A stretch of DNA of 64,000 nucleotides from Thermobaculum terrenum ATCC BAA-798 (lineage in GTDB: Bacteria > Chloroflexota > Chloroflexia > Thermobaculales > Thermobaculaceae), in contig NC_013526.1 in NCBI RefSeq assembly GCF_000025005.1, positions 248,001-312,000 on the forward strand, read 5' to 3'. The number at the start of each line of letters is the position of its first letter. Position 1 is the stretch's first letter. A model generated the notes under the pieces. That model saw only the letters and a list, made by a program, of their open reading frames with translations. It was not told the origin of the DNA and did not search any database. The translations under genes were made by a program, and so were the position numbers. This document shows, piece by piece, positions 8,904 through 16,154 of the stretch.

Positions 8904-9677
8904 CTACAGGCTGCCGGAGTGGCGGATCATCCCGCCGTCTATGAAGTAGGTGCTGCCAGTGATGTAAGAGGCAGCCTCGGATGCCAGGTACAGGGCCAGC
9001 TGGGCCACTTCTTCTGGTCTACCGATCCTTCCAAGTGGGATCTCATGCAGGAGCTGCTGCAACAGCTCTGGGTGTTCTTTGAGGTTGGAGTTCATGGGTG
9101 TTTCGATCGCTCCGGGGGCGATGTTGTTCACGGTTATCTTGTGGGGCGCGAGCTCCACGGCGAGGGTGCGCGCCAGCATGCGGACCCCGCCCTTGGCGGC
9201 ACAGTACGGCGAGTTGGTGGGCATGGGCAGGTCCTCGTGCACCGACGAGATGTTGATGATTCGCCCCCCACCCCCCTGCCGCACCATCTGGCGGGCGGCC
9301 TCCTGGCACCCCAGCCAGGTGCCCGTCAGGTTCACCGCTATGACCTTCTCCCAGACCTCCAGAGGGGTCTCCAGGAAGGGCATCCTCTGCTCTATCCCGG
9401 CGTTGTTGACCATGATATCCAGCTTGCCGAAGCGGTCGACCGCGGCCTCGACCAGCCCGCGCACGTCCGCCTGCTGCGACACATCCCCCTGCACGGCTAT
9501 CGCCTCGGCGCCGGCGTCGGCTATCTGCCTCACCACCTCCTCGCCGTCCTCGCGATGGCCGTGGTAGTTCACCACCACTCGGGCGCCCGACCTGCCGAAC
9601 TCCAGGGCTATGGCCCTGCCGATGCCGGAGGAAGCCCCCGTCACGATCGCCACCTTGTCCCGCAAACTCACCTGCAT
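8904..9677 (-). CDS. SDR oxidoreductase, glucose 1-dehydrogenase-like
   Basis: Classical NAD(P)-dependent short-chain dehydrogenase of 257 aa, cytoplasmic. The cofactor motif Thr-Gly-Ala-Ser-Ser-Gly-Ile-Gly (residues 14-21), Asn-Asn-Ala-Gly (91-94), and the catalytic Ser (Ser-Ser-Val-His-Glu), Tyr and Lys (Tyr-Cys-Ala-Ala-Lys) are all present. The Ser-Ser-Val-His-Glu segment and the C-terminal Phe-Ile-Asp-Gly-Gly-Met-Ile closely resemble Bacillus-type glucose 1-dehydrogenase, which oxidises beta-D-glucose to gluconolactone. A 3-oxoacyl-ACP reductase role is less likely. AGGAGG stands 5 bases before the ATG. First gene of an operon with the glycosidase (stop and start nearly touching) and NDH-2. 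Confidence 0.88.
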   Translation of the reverse strand: MQVSLRDKVAIVTGASSGIGRAIALEFGRSGARVVVNYHGHREDGEEVVRQIADAGAEAIAVQGDVSQQADVRGLVEAAVDRFGKLDIMVNNAGIEQRMPFLETPLEVWEKVIAVNLTGTWLGCQEAARQMVRQGGGGRIINISSVHEDLPMPTNSPYCAAKGGVRMLARTLAVELAPHKITVNNIAPGAIETPMNSNLKEHPELLQQLLHEIPLGRIGRPEEVAQLALYLASEAASYITGSTYFIDGGMIRHSGSL

Positions 9678-9739
9678 ATATGCCTCCTAGCTGGTGTCCA
9701 TCTCCAGTCTAGTCCTGGGATCTGAAATCGGGGGTAAAA

Positions 9740-10456
9740 TTAGGTTACAAATGGTGAACGTTCCGCGCTCTGCCCCACGAAGCGGTACCCCATGCCCCAC
9801 TCGGTCTGGATGTACCTTGGTTGCTCGGGGTCGTCGCCTAATTTGTGTCGCAGGCGGCGGATGAACACCTTCAGCAGTTGGTGGTCCCCTACGTAGGTCG
9901 GTCCCCAGACGCGCTCCATGATGAGGTCATGCGGCAGTACCTGCCCAGCGTGCCTGACCAGCAGCTCCAGGAGGCGGTACTCGGTGGATGTGAGGTGCAG
10001 GGGCTTGCCCCTCAGGTATACCTGCCGGCTGCAGGGATCCAGGAGCAGGTCCGCTCCCGCTAGCTGCTGCGCCTGCCGATAGGACCCACTAGCTCGCCGT
10101 AGCAGGGCTCTGAGGCGAGCCAGCAGCTCCAGGTGATCGAATGGCTTCGTGAGGTAGTCGTCGGCGCCGAGGTCCAGCGCCCGCACCTTATCCAGTGTGC
10201 CCCCTCGGACGCTGAGCATGAGGATGGGCACCGAGGACCTTTCGCGGATGCGCCGGCACACCTCGAAGCCGTCGGGCGGCGGCATGGACACGTCCAGCAC
10301 CACGAGGTCCGGGTGGCCCTGCTCGAACGCCTCCAGGGCTTCCACGCCCGAGCTCGCCACGCTCACCTCACACCCCGGCCAGCTCATCCTGATGCCGAAG
10401 GTCACGACCTCGGCCATCTCGGGGTCGTCCTCAGCCACGAGCACTCTCGGCAGCAT
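9740..10456 (-). CDS. OmpR/KdpE-family response regulator
   Basis: DNA-binding response regulator of 238 aa. The receiver domain (residues 1-120) has the acidic pair Asp10-Asp11, phosphoacceptor Asp55 (Val-Val-Leu-Asp-Val), Ser82 at the switch position and Lys104 (Leu-Thr-Lys-Pro-Phe). The C-terminal winged helix (about 140-230) ends with the wing strand Arg-Tyr-Ile-Gln-Thr-Glu-Trp-Gly-Met-Gly-Tyr-Arg-Phe, as in KdpE/PhoB types. Its start overlaps the histidine kinase gene by 26 bases, so it is the kinase's partner and both are translated from one message. The stimulus and targets are unknown; the divergent operon starting at 11863 is an obvious candidate. Confidence 0.95.
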   Translation of the reverse strand: MLPRVLVAEDDPEMAEVVTFGIRMSWPGCEVSVASSGVEALEAFEQGHPDLVVLDVSMPPPDGFEVCRRIRERSSVPILMLSVRGGTLDKVRALDLGADDYLTKPFDHLELLARLRALLRRASGSYRQAQQLAGADLLLDPCSRQVYLRGKPLHLTSTEYRLLELLVRHAGQVLPHDLIMERVWGPTYVGDHQLLKVFIRRLRHKLGDDPEQPRYIQTEWGMGYRFVGQSAERSPFVT

Positions 10457-11702
10457 CTAGGGTCCCTCTCCTTTCATCGCTAGGTAGCTGGATACAGAAC
10501 CGCGCTCCCCCGAGGTAGGAGGGGCCCGCCCACACCTTGCCCCCGTGGAGCTCCACCAAGGCTTTACAGGTAGCAAGACCCAGGCCAGCGCTCCCGTGTC
10601 CTCCCCGTGAGTAGAAGCGGTCGAAGACTCTCGAGTAGTCGTGGGCTGGGATCCCCGGCCCGCTGTCCTCCACGCAGAGCTGCGCCTCTCCCCCCATCGT
10701 ACCCGAGACCCTGATCCTGGTGCCCCTGGGGGTGTGCAGGTTGGAGTTGTGCAGCAGGTTGAGCACGACCTGCTCCAGCCGCCTGGGATCACCTCGAACC
10801 GGCATGCTGTGGGGCAGGTCCAGCTCGAGTGTCTGCCCCTTCTGCTCAAGCAAGGGGGCCACGGTCTTGGTGGCATCCTCCACCACCTGCCTCAGGTCGA
10901 GCGGCTTGTGCTCCACCTCCAGCACGCCGGCCTCGATCTGGCTGAGGGTGAGCAGGTCGTCTATCATCAGCTCCAGACGGTCCAGGCTGCGCTTGGAGCT
11001 GGCCAGGAGGTCGGTCTCGTCCTCGCGCAACCTGTCCTGAGCGCTGGCCTGGAGCATCCCGATACCCGCCCTGGCCGAGGTCAGCGGGGTCCGCAGGTCG
11101 TGCGACAAGGAGGAGAGGAACTCGGAGCGCACCCGCTCGAGCTCGGCCCTCTCCCTGGCCTCCAGGAGCTCCCTCTCCTCGAGCCTCAACCGCTGCGTGA
11201 GGGCCGAGGCGCCGGCCCCCACCAGCGCCATGATGAGTATCCGGGCCGCGAGCTCCTTGACCGCCAGGTTGCTGGGCATCCATCGGGGCAGCGTGGGGTG
11301 TACGGCCGCCACGGTGAGGGCCACGGCCAGGGTGTAGGCCAGGCTCCATCGAGGGGTGAGCGCCGTGGACGCACAGATCACCGCCAGGAAGAAGAGGTCG
11401 AATAGGAGGGCGTCGGGCTGCGCCCCCAGGTAGTACACCGCCGTGCTGGCCACCAGGTCGAGCACGGCCAGGGCTGGGTACCCGAGCTGAGGCCGCGCCA
11501 GGTCCACCAAGGCGTTGTACGCGCCGAACATCAGCACCAGCTCCCAGCTGTAGAGCCCAAACCGGCCACGGATGGGGCTGGTCACGGTCAGCGCCAGCAG
11601 CACGCCCAGAGTGACCCACCGGATCGTGCGCAGCGCCCGCCTGAGGAACGTGCTCGTGCGCGTCTCGTCTCTCGCTCCCGCCGGTCTCGGCATACCCTCC
11701 AT
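10431..11702 (-). CDS. Membrane sensor histidine kinase
   Basis: Sensor kinase of 423 aa. The N-terminal part has about five or six hydrophobic segments (residues 27-165) with short loops, so the sensing is within or near the membrane. A short coiled coil (about 168-192) leads to the dimerisation helix with phosphoacceptor His201 (Ser-Leu-Ser-His-Asp-Leu-Arg-Thr-Pro). The ATP-binding domain has an N box (Asn-Leu-Leu-His-Asn-Ser-Asn), Asp-Ser-Gly-Pro-Gly-Ile-Pro and Gly-Leu-Gly-Leu-Ala-Thr. All catalytic boxes are intact, unlike the kinase at 19323-20852. A nearby ATG at 11693 is an alternative start. It is transcribed away from the 2-hydroxyacid operon at 11863, and a short inverted repeat lies between them. 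Confidence 0.93.
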   Translation of the reverse strand: MEGMPRPAGARDETRTSTFLRRALRTIRWVTLGVLLALTVTSPIRGRFGLYSWELVLMFGAYNALVDLARPQLGYPALAVLDLVASTAVYYLGAQPDALLFDLFFLAVICASTALTPRWSLAYTLAVALTVAAVHPTLPRWMPSNLAVKELAARILIMALVGAGASALTQRLRLEERELLEARERAELERVRSEFLSSLSHDLRTPLTSARAGIGMLQASAQDRLREDETDLLASSKRSLDRLELMIDDLLTLSQIEAGVLEVEHKPLDLRQVVEDATKTVAPLLEQKGQTLELDLPHSMPVRGDPRRLEQVVLNLLHNSNLHTPRGTRIRVSGTMGGEAQLCVEDSGPGIPAHDYSRVFDRFYSRGGHGSAGLGLATCKALVELHGGKVWAGPSYLGGARFCIQLPSDERRGTLDAAESARG

Positions 11703-11740
11703 CCCTCCCCGAGAAGTTTGCCCAGATTATAAGTCAGCCC

Positions 11741-11755
11741 GTTACGTTCTGTAAC
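11741..11755. promoter_or_regulatory. Inverted repeat GTTAC-N5-GTAAC in divergent promoter region
   Basis: Perfect 5-base arms (11741-11745 and 11751-11755) with a 5-base spacer, 39 bases upstream of the histidine kinase start and about 108 upstream of the TPP-enzyme start. A further GTTAC occurs at 11786-11790. It sits where an operator for the divergent genes would be expected, but no factor can be named. Confidence 0.35.
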
Positions 11756-11862
11756 CTACGTTCACCAGGATGTTCACGTCGAGCTGTTACCATGCCAGTG
11801 TAGCGTTAGCAGATTTCGATCCACGGCCACGCCGAGGCCGTGCGGGAAAGGGAGGGTGAGCG

Positions 11863-13617
11863 ATGGCGGACACCACGGCGGATATCTTGGTGGATAGGCT
11901 GGTGCAGTGGGGGGTGCAGGTCGTGTTCGGCCTGCCAGGAGACGGCATCAACGGCCTCATGGAGGCGCTGCGCAAGCGCCAGGACGACATCAAGTTCGTG
12001 CAGGTACGGCATGAGGAGAGCGCGGCGTTTGCGGCCTGCGGGTACGCCAAGTTCACCGGCAGGCTGGGGGTGTGCTTGGCAACCTCGGGGCCCGGCGGCA
12101 TACACCTGCTCAACGGCCTCTACGACGCCAAGCTGGATGGGGCGCCCGTGCTGGCGATCACCGGCCACACCTTCCACGACCTGATAGGCACCCACTACCA
12201 GCAGGACGTGGACCTAGACAAGGTCTTCCAGGATGTGGCCGCGTACAACGAGAGGGTGATGGGGCCGACGCACGCCATCAACGTGCTGGACGAGGCGGTC
12301 AAGACGGCGCTGGCGCAGCACACGGTGGCTCATATCACCGTGCCCAAGGACATCCAGGACTGGGAGGCGGACGATGCCCACAGGTCGACCGCCAATATCC
12401 CGGAGCACAGCGCCGAGCTGTTCGCGGCCGCCCGCGCCCTGCCCTCCGAGGCGGAGCTGCGGGAGGCGGCGGAGGTGATCAACGGCGGCTCCAAGGTGGC
12501 GATCTTCGCCGGCAGGGGGAGCGTGGGTGCCCGCCAGGAGCTGTTGGAGCTGGCGGAGAAGGTGGGCGGAGTGATCATCAAGCCGCTCCTGGGCAAGACG
12601 TCGGTCCCGGACGACAGCCCCTATACCACGGGGGGCATCGGGCTGCTGGGCACGGCACCCTCGGTGGATGCCGTGCGTGAGTGCGATACCCTCCTGCTGG
12701 TGGGGACCAGCTTCCCCTACATGGAGTTCTACCCCAAGCCGGGACAGGCCAGGGCGGTGCAGATCGATATCGACCCCGCCCGCATAGGGCTCAGGTACCC
12801 GGTGGAGGTGGGGTTGGTCGGCGACTCCTCCGAGATCCTTCGGCGGCTCTTGCCGATGGTGCAGCCCAAGGAGGACAAGAGCTTCCTGCGGAAGGCTCAG
12901 AAGGGCATGGAGGACTGGAGGCGGCTGATGAAGGAGCGTGGTACCCGCGCCGACAAGCCCATGAAGCCCGAGGTGGTCACCCACCACCTCAACAAGTACC
13001 TTGCGGACGATGCGATCGTGATATCCGACACGGGCACCGTCACCACCTGGGTGGCGCGCCACATCGACGCCCGGGGCAGCATGCAGTTCTCGGCGTCGGG
13101 CATGCTCGCCACCATGGCCAACGGCCTGCCCTATGCCATCGGGGCCGCCACGGCCTTCCCCCATAGGCAGGTGGTGGCGATCGTGGGAGACGGGGGCTTC
13201 ACGATGCTCATGGGCGACCTGGCGACGGTGGCCAAGTACTCCCTGCCCGTCAAGGTGGTGATCATCAAGAACAACACCCTCGGCCAGATCAAGTGGGAGC
13301 AGATAGTGCTGGAGGGCAATCCCGAGTACGGCAACGACCTGCACCCCATTGACTTCGAGCTGTACGCGCGCGCCGTCGGCGTGCCGGCCTACACCCTGGA
13401 GGACCCCGGCGACGCTGACGAGCTGCTGCGGCGGGCCATGGCCGAGCCAGGGCCCTGCCTGGTGCAGGCGGTGGTCGACTCCAGCGAGCCCCCGATGCCC
13501 GGCAACATCACGCTGGAGCAGGCGGTCCATTTCGCGCGGTCCATGCTCCGGGGGGAGAAGGACAGGGCGGAGATCATCAAGACGATCATCAAGGACAAGG
13601 TGCGCGAGGTCATATAG
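11863..13617 (+). CDS. Thiamine-pyrophosphate enzyme, pyruvate oxidase/acetolactate synthase type
   Basis: TPP-dependent enzyme of 584 aa with the three-domain layout of pyruvate oxidase (PoxB) and related 2-oxoacid decarboxylases. The N-terminal pyrimidine-binding domain has the catalytic Glu51 (Val-Arg-His-Glu-Glu) and Pro-Gly-Gly-Ile-His-Leu-Leu-Asn-Gly-Leu. The central domain spans about 190-340. The C-terminal PP domain carries Gly-Asp-Gly-Gly-Phe near residue 443 and Lys-Asn-Asn-Thr about 27 residues later, the TPP/Mg motif. The N-terminal half resembles PoxB more than acetolactate synthase; I did not identify a lipid-binding tail. GGGAGG precedes the ATG. First gene of the operon that contains a LarA-like isomerase and a 2-hydroxyacid dehydrogenase, so a 2-oxoacid made from a hydroxyacid is a plausible substrate. 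Confidence 0.9.
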   Translation: MADTTADILVDRLVQWGVQVVFGLPGDGINGLMEALRKRQDDIKFVQVRHEESAAFAACGYAKFTGRLGVCLATSGPGGIHLLNGLYDAKLDGAPVLAITGHTFHDLIGTHYQQDVDLDKVFQDVAAYNERVMGPTHAINVLDEAVKTALAQHTVAHITVPKDIQDWEADDAHRSTANIPEHSAELFAAARALPSEAELREAAEVINGGSKVAIFAGRGSVGARQELLELAEKVGGVIIKPLLGKTSVPDDSPYTTGGIGLLGTAPSVDAVRECDTLLLVGTSFPYMEFYPKPGQARAVQIDIDPARIGLRYPVEVGLVGDSSEILRRLLPMVQPKEDKSFLRKAQKGMEDWRRLMKERGTRADKPMKPEVVTHHLNKYLADDAIVISDTGTVTTWVARHIDARGSMQFSASGMLATMANGLPYAIGAATAFPHRQVVAIVGDGGFTMLMGDLATVAKYSLPVKVVIIKNNTLGQIKWEQIVLEGNPEYGNDLHPIDFELYARAVGVPAYTLEDPGDADELLRRAMAEPGPCLVQAVVDSSEPPMPGNITLEQAVHFARSMLRGEKDRAEIIKTIIKDKVREVI

Positions 13618-13628
13618 GGGGATCTGCG

Positions 13629-14906
13629 ATGGAGCTTCCGAAGGTCAGGCATTTACCCAGGCTGGTCAAGGTGAGGCAGCTGTTCCCCTCCAACAGGCTC
13701 GAGGACCTGGGCTCGGAGGTGCGCGCCAAGCTGGGCGCGCTGCACCTGCAGGACCGCGTGCACGACGGCATGCGGGTGGGCATAACCGTGGGCTCGAGAG
13801 GGGCTGGGGGGACGCTGGAAGCGGTGCGGGCGATAGTCGAGGAGTTCCGAGCCCTGGGTGCTGAGCCCTTCCTGATACCCGCTATGGGTAGCCATGGCGG
13901 GGCCACTCCGGAGGGGCAGGTGGAGATCCTCAGGCGCCTCGGGATAACGGAGGCGAGCGCCGGCGCCCCCATAGACCCGAGGATGGAAACCGTGGTGCTG
14001 GGGGAGGCTCCCAACGGCTACCAGGCGCACTACGCCGTCAGCGCCCATGAGGCGGATGCGGTGATCGTCCTGGGGCGGACGACGGTGCATCCCAACCTGA
14101 AGGCTGGCGAGAGGAGCGACGGCGTGGCCAGCGGGCTCCTGAAGATGGTGGGGATAGGTCTCGGGAAGCAGGCGGGCGCGTTCTCGGCCCACCATCATGG
14201 CCTGGGGGAGAGCGTCCTGGCGGTCCAGGAAGTAACCCTTTCCAGGTCCAACATCATCGCGGGGGTGTCCATAGTCGAGAACGCCTATCGCGAGTCCGCT
14301 CACGTGGAGGTGGTGCCCCCTCCGGAGTTCAAGGCCTGTGACCAGAGGCAGCTCAAGCTGGTGCGGACGCTCCTCGGGCGCATCCCGTTCGAGGAGCTGG
14401 ACCTGCTGGTGTGCAGCCAGATGGGCAAGGACGTCGCCGGCTCGGGGCTTGACCCCAACGTCATAGGCTTCTGGCGCATAGAGGGAGGTCCCAGGGTACC
14501 CAACTTCAGACGGATAGTGAGCCTGGACCTCACGGACGCCAGCCTCGGCAACGCCATAGGCCTCGGGCTGAACGACTTCGTGCCCCGCCGCCTGGTGGAG
14601 AAGATGGACGCCCACAACACCTGGATGAACCTGCTGACGGGCGCCAACAAGGACGGCAGCACGCTGGAGGGTTACACGCCCATAGTCGCCGAGAGCGACC
14701 GGGAGGCGATAGAGCTAGCACTGGCCTCGGTGATGCCGTGCGACGCCCCAAGGGTGTGCCACGTGAGGGATACTAGCCGGCTCTACGAGATGCTCATATC
14801 CGAGGCCCTGCTGCCCGAGGCTTACCAGCTCGCGAGCGTGGAGGTGGTGGGGGAGCCGCAGCCCTACCGGTTTGACGAACAGGGCCGCTTCATCTGGCCC
14901 GAGTGA
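13629..14906 (+). CDS. LarA-like nickel-pincer-cofactor isomerase (DUF2088 family)
   Basis: Member of the lactate racemase domain family, 425 aa, cytoplasmic. Characterised relatives racemise or epimerise 2-hydroxyacids with a nickel-pincer nucleotide cofactor. The N-terminal domain has Val-Gly-Ser-Arg-Gly (54-58) and Ala-Met-Gly-Ser-His-Gly-Gly-Ala-Thr (85-93). The cofactor region has His154-Pro-Asn-Leu-Lys, Lys172, Lys180 and the triple His188-190, in the place where LarA holds its covalent Lys and nickel-binding His; which residues do so here is inferred. The cofactor makers LarB, LarC and LarE are not in the window. It starts 11 bases after the TPP enzyme. Substrate unknown; a 2-hydroxyacid fits the downstream FAD dehydrogenase. 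Confidence 0.85.
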   Translation: MELPKVRHLPRLVKVRQLFPSNRLEDLGSEVRAKLGALHLQDRVHDGMRVGITVGSRGAGGTLEAVRAIVEEFRALGAEPFLIPAMGSHGGATPEGQVEILRRLGITEASAGAPIDPRMETVVLGEAPNGYQAHYAVSAHEADAVIVLGRTTVHPNLKAGERSDGVASGLLKMVGIGLGKQAGAFSAHHHGLGESVLAVQEVTLSRSNIIAGVSIVENAYRESAHVEVVPPPEFKACDQRQLKLVRTLLGRIPFEELDLLVCSQMGKDVAGSGLDPNVIGFWRIEGGPRVPNFRRIVSLDLTDASLGNAIGLGLNDFVPRRLVEKMDAHNTWMNLLTGANKDGSTLEGYTPIVAESDREAIELALASVMPCDAPRVCHVRDTSRLYEMLISEALLPEAYQLASVEVVGEPQPYRFDEQGRFIWPE

Positions 14907-14916
14907 GGAGGTCTCG

Positions 14917-16128
14917 ATGGATAGCGAACGGCTTGCCCGGGCGGTGGACCTGATGACCCGCCTGAGGTACGATGCCCTCTTGTGCCGGGTGCCGGAGCAC
15001 GTCTTCATGCTCACCGGCTACCTCCCGGTGATGGGCAACTCCTTCTGCCTGGTGAGGCTTGACCCCGGCGGCAGGCTGCAGGTGCTGCTGGCCGTGCCGG
15101 AGGACGAGCGCGACCTCGTCCCGCCGGGTGCCGCCGACGACGTGCGTACCTTCAGCGAGGAGACGGGGGCCCAGATCCAGGACACGCTGCAGGCGGTGAG
15201 GGAGTGCTTGCAAGTGCTGCTGATCTCGGCGGCCCTGGGTCCAAGGTGCGTGATAGGCTACGAAGGGGGGCAACATCCCATCACCGCCCCCTACACCCAG
15301 GTGGGATTCCCTGGGAAGGCGACCGTGGACCTACTGAGGCAGCTGCGCCCGGAGGCGGAGCTGGTGGATGCCACGCCCTTGCTCGACAGGCTGGCGGCCT
15401 TCCGGACGCAAGCTGAGCTGGGGCTCATGCGGCAGGCGACGACGCTGGCCATCTTGGGGTTCGACGCCGCGCGCTCCGCGATAGTGCCCGACGCCACCGA
15501 GGCCGATGTGGAGGCGCAGTCCACAGCGGCGATCATCGCCGCCGGTCGCAGGGACTACCCGGACAAGCATATAGCGGCCCACGTGCACGTGATGTCGGGG
15601 GAGCGCTCCGCGCGGGCCTACAGGGCCTACAACACGACCTCCGATCGCATGCTCCAGCGGGGCGATCCCGTGCTGGTGCAGATGGAGGTGTGCGTTGGGG
15701 GGTGTTGGGCGGAGCTCACGCGCACCTTCTTCGTGGGCGAGATATCCAGGCAGTGGGAAGTCGTGCTCGGCGCCTGCATGCGGGCCCAACGGGAGGCCCT
15801 GTACAAGATACGTCCGGGAGCAAGCGGGAGCAAGGTGGATGCCGAGGCCCGCAAGGTCATGCGCGATGCGGGCCTGGGAGAGGCTTTCCGGCATGGCCTG
15901 GGACACGGAGTGGGCCTGCAGGCCATCAACCACGGGGCGCAGCCCCGCCTGCACCCGGCCTCCGGAGATGTGCTGCATCCCGGCATGACCCACAACGTTG
16001 AGCCGGCGGCCTACCTCGATGGCCAAGGGGGGCTGCGCCTGAACGATAACGTCCTGGTCATACCCACGGGCTGCCAGCTGCTCTCCCAGGGGCTGCCGAG
16101 GGCGGTCGATTGGCTGGTGGCGGGATAG
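14917..16128 (+). CDS. M24 (pita-bread) family protein with altered metal ligands
   Basis: Xaa-Pro aminopeptidase/creatinase-fold protein of 403 aa. The N-terminal domain covers about residues 1-150 and the pita-bread domain the rest. The usual metal ligands Asp-Asp-His-Glu-Glu are mostly lost: the first Asp aligns with Gln255, the second with Glu266 (Ala-Glu-Leu-Thr-Arg-Thr) and the last Glu with Asn in Leu-Arg-Leu-Asn-Asp-Asn; the His of His-Gly-Leu-Gly-His and the Glu of Asn-Val-Glu-Pro remain. A metal-free, creatinase-like hydrolase or a non-peptidase is therefore more likely than a prolidase. GAGGAG lies 6 bases before the ATG at 14917; the longer frame from 14872 overlaps the LarA-like gene. 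Its operon context is 2-hydroxyacid metabolism. Confidence 0.85.
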   Translation: MDSERLARAVDLMTRLRYDALLCRVPEHVFMLTGYLPVMGNSFCLVRLDPGGRLQVLLAVPEDERDLVPPGAADDVRTFSEETGAQIQDTLQAVRECLQVLLISAALGPRCVIGYEGGQHPITAPYTQVGFPGKATVDLLRQLRPEAELVDATPLLDRLAAFRTQAELGLMRQATTLAILGFDAARSAIVPDATEADVEAQSTAAIIAAGRRDYPDKHIAAHVHVMSGERSARAYRAYNTTSDRMLQRGDPVLVQMEVCVGGCWAELTRTFFVGEISRQWEVVLGACMRAQREALYKIRPGASGSKVDAEARKVMRDAGLGEAFRHGLGHGVGLQAINHGAQPRLHPASGDVLHPGMTHNVEPAAYLDGQGGLRLNDNVLVIPTGCQLLSQGLPRAVDWLVAG

Positions 16129-16154
16129 AACCAAGGTGTGAAAGGAGAATGTGT

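Noticed and set aside
9720-9760. Shared CGTTCACC and GTAACCTA strings at the end of the response regulator gene and before the histidine kinase (11751-11770)
   Set aside because: The first copy is coding sequence at the C-terminus of the regulator and the parts are in a different order, so a common operator is not supported.
12214-13530. 438-codon minus-strand frame opposite the TPP enzyme
   Set aside because: Shadow of a gene with intact TPP motifs; no ribosome site.
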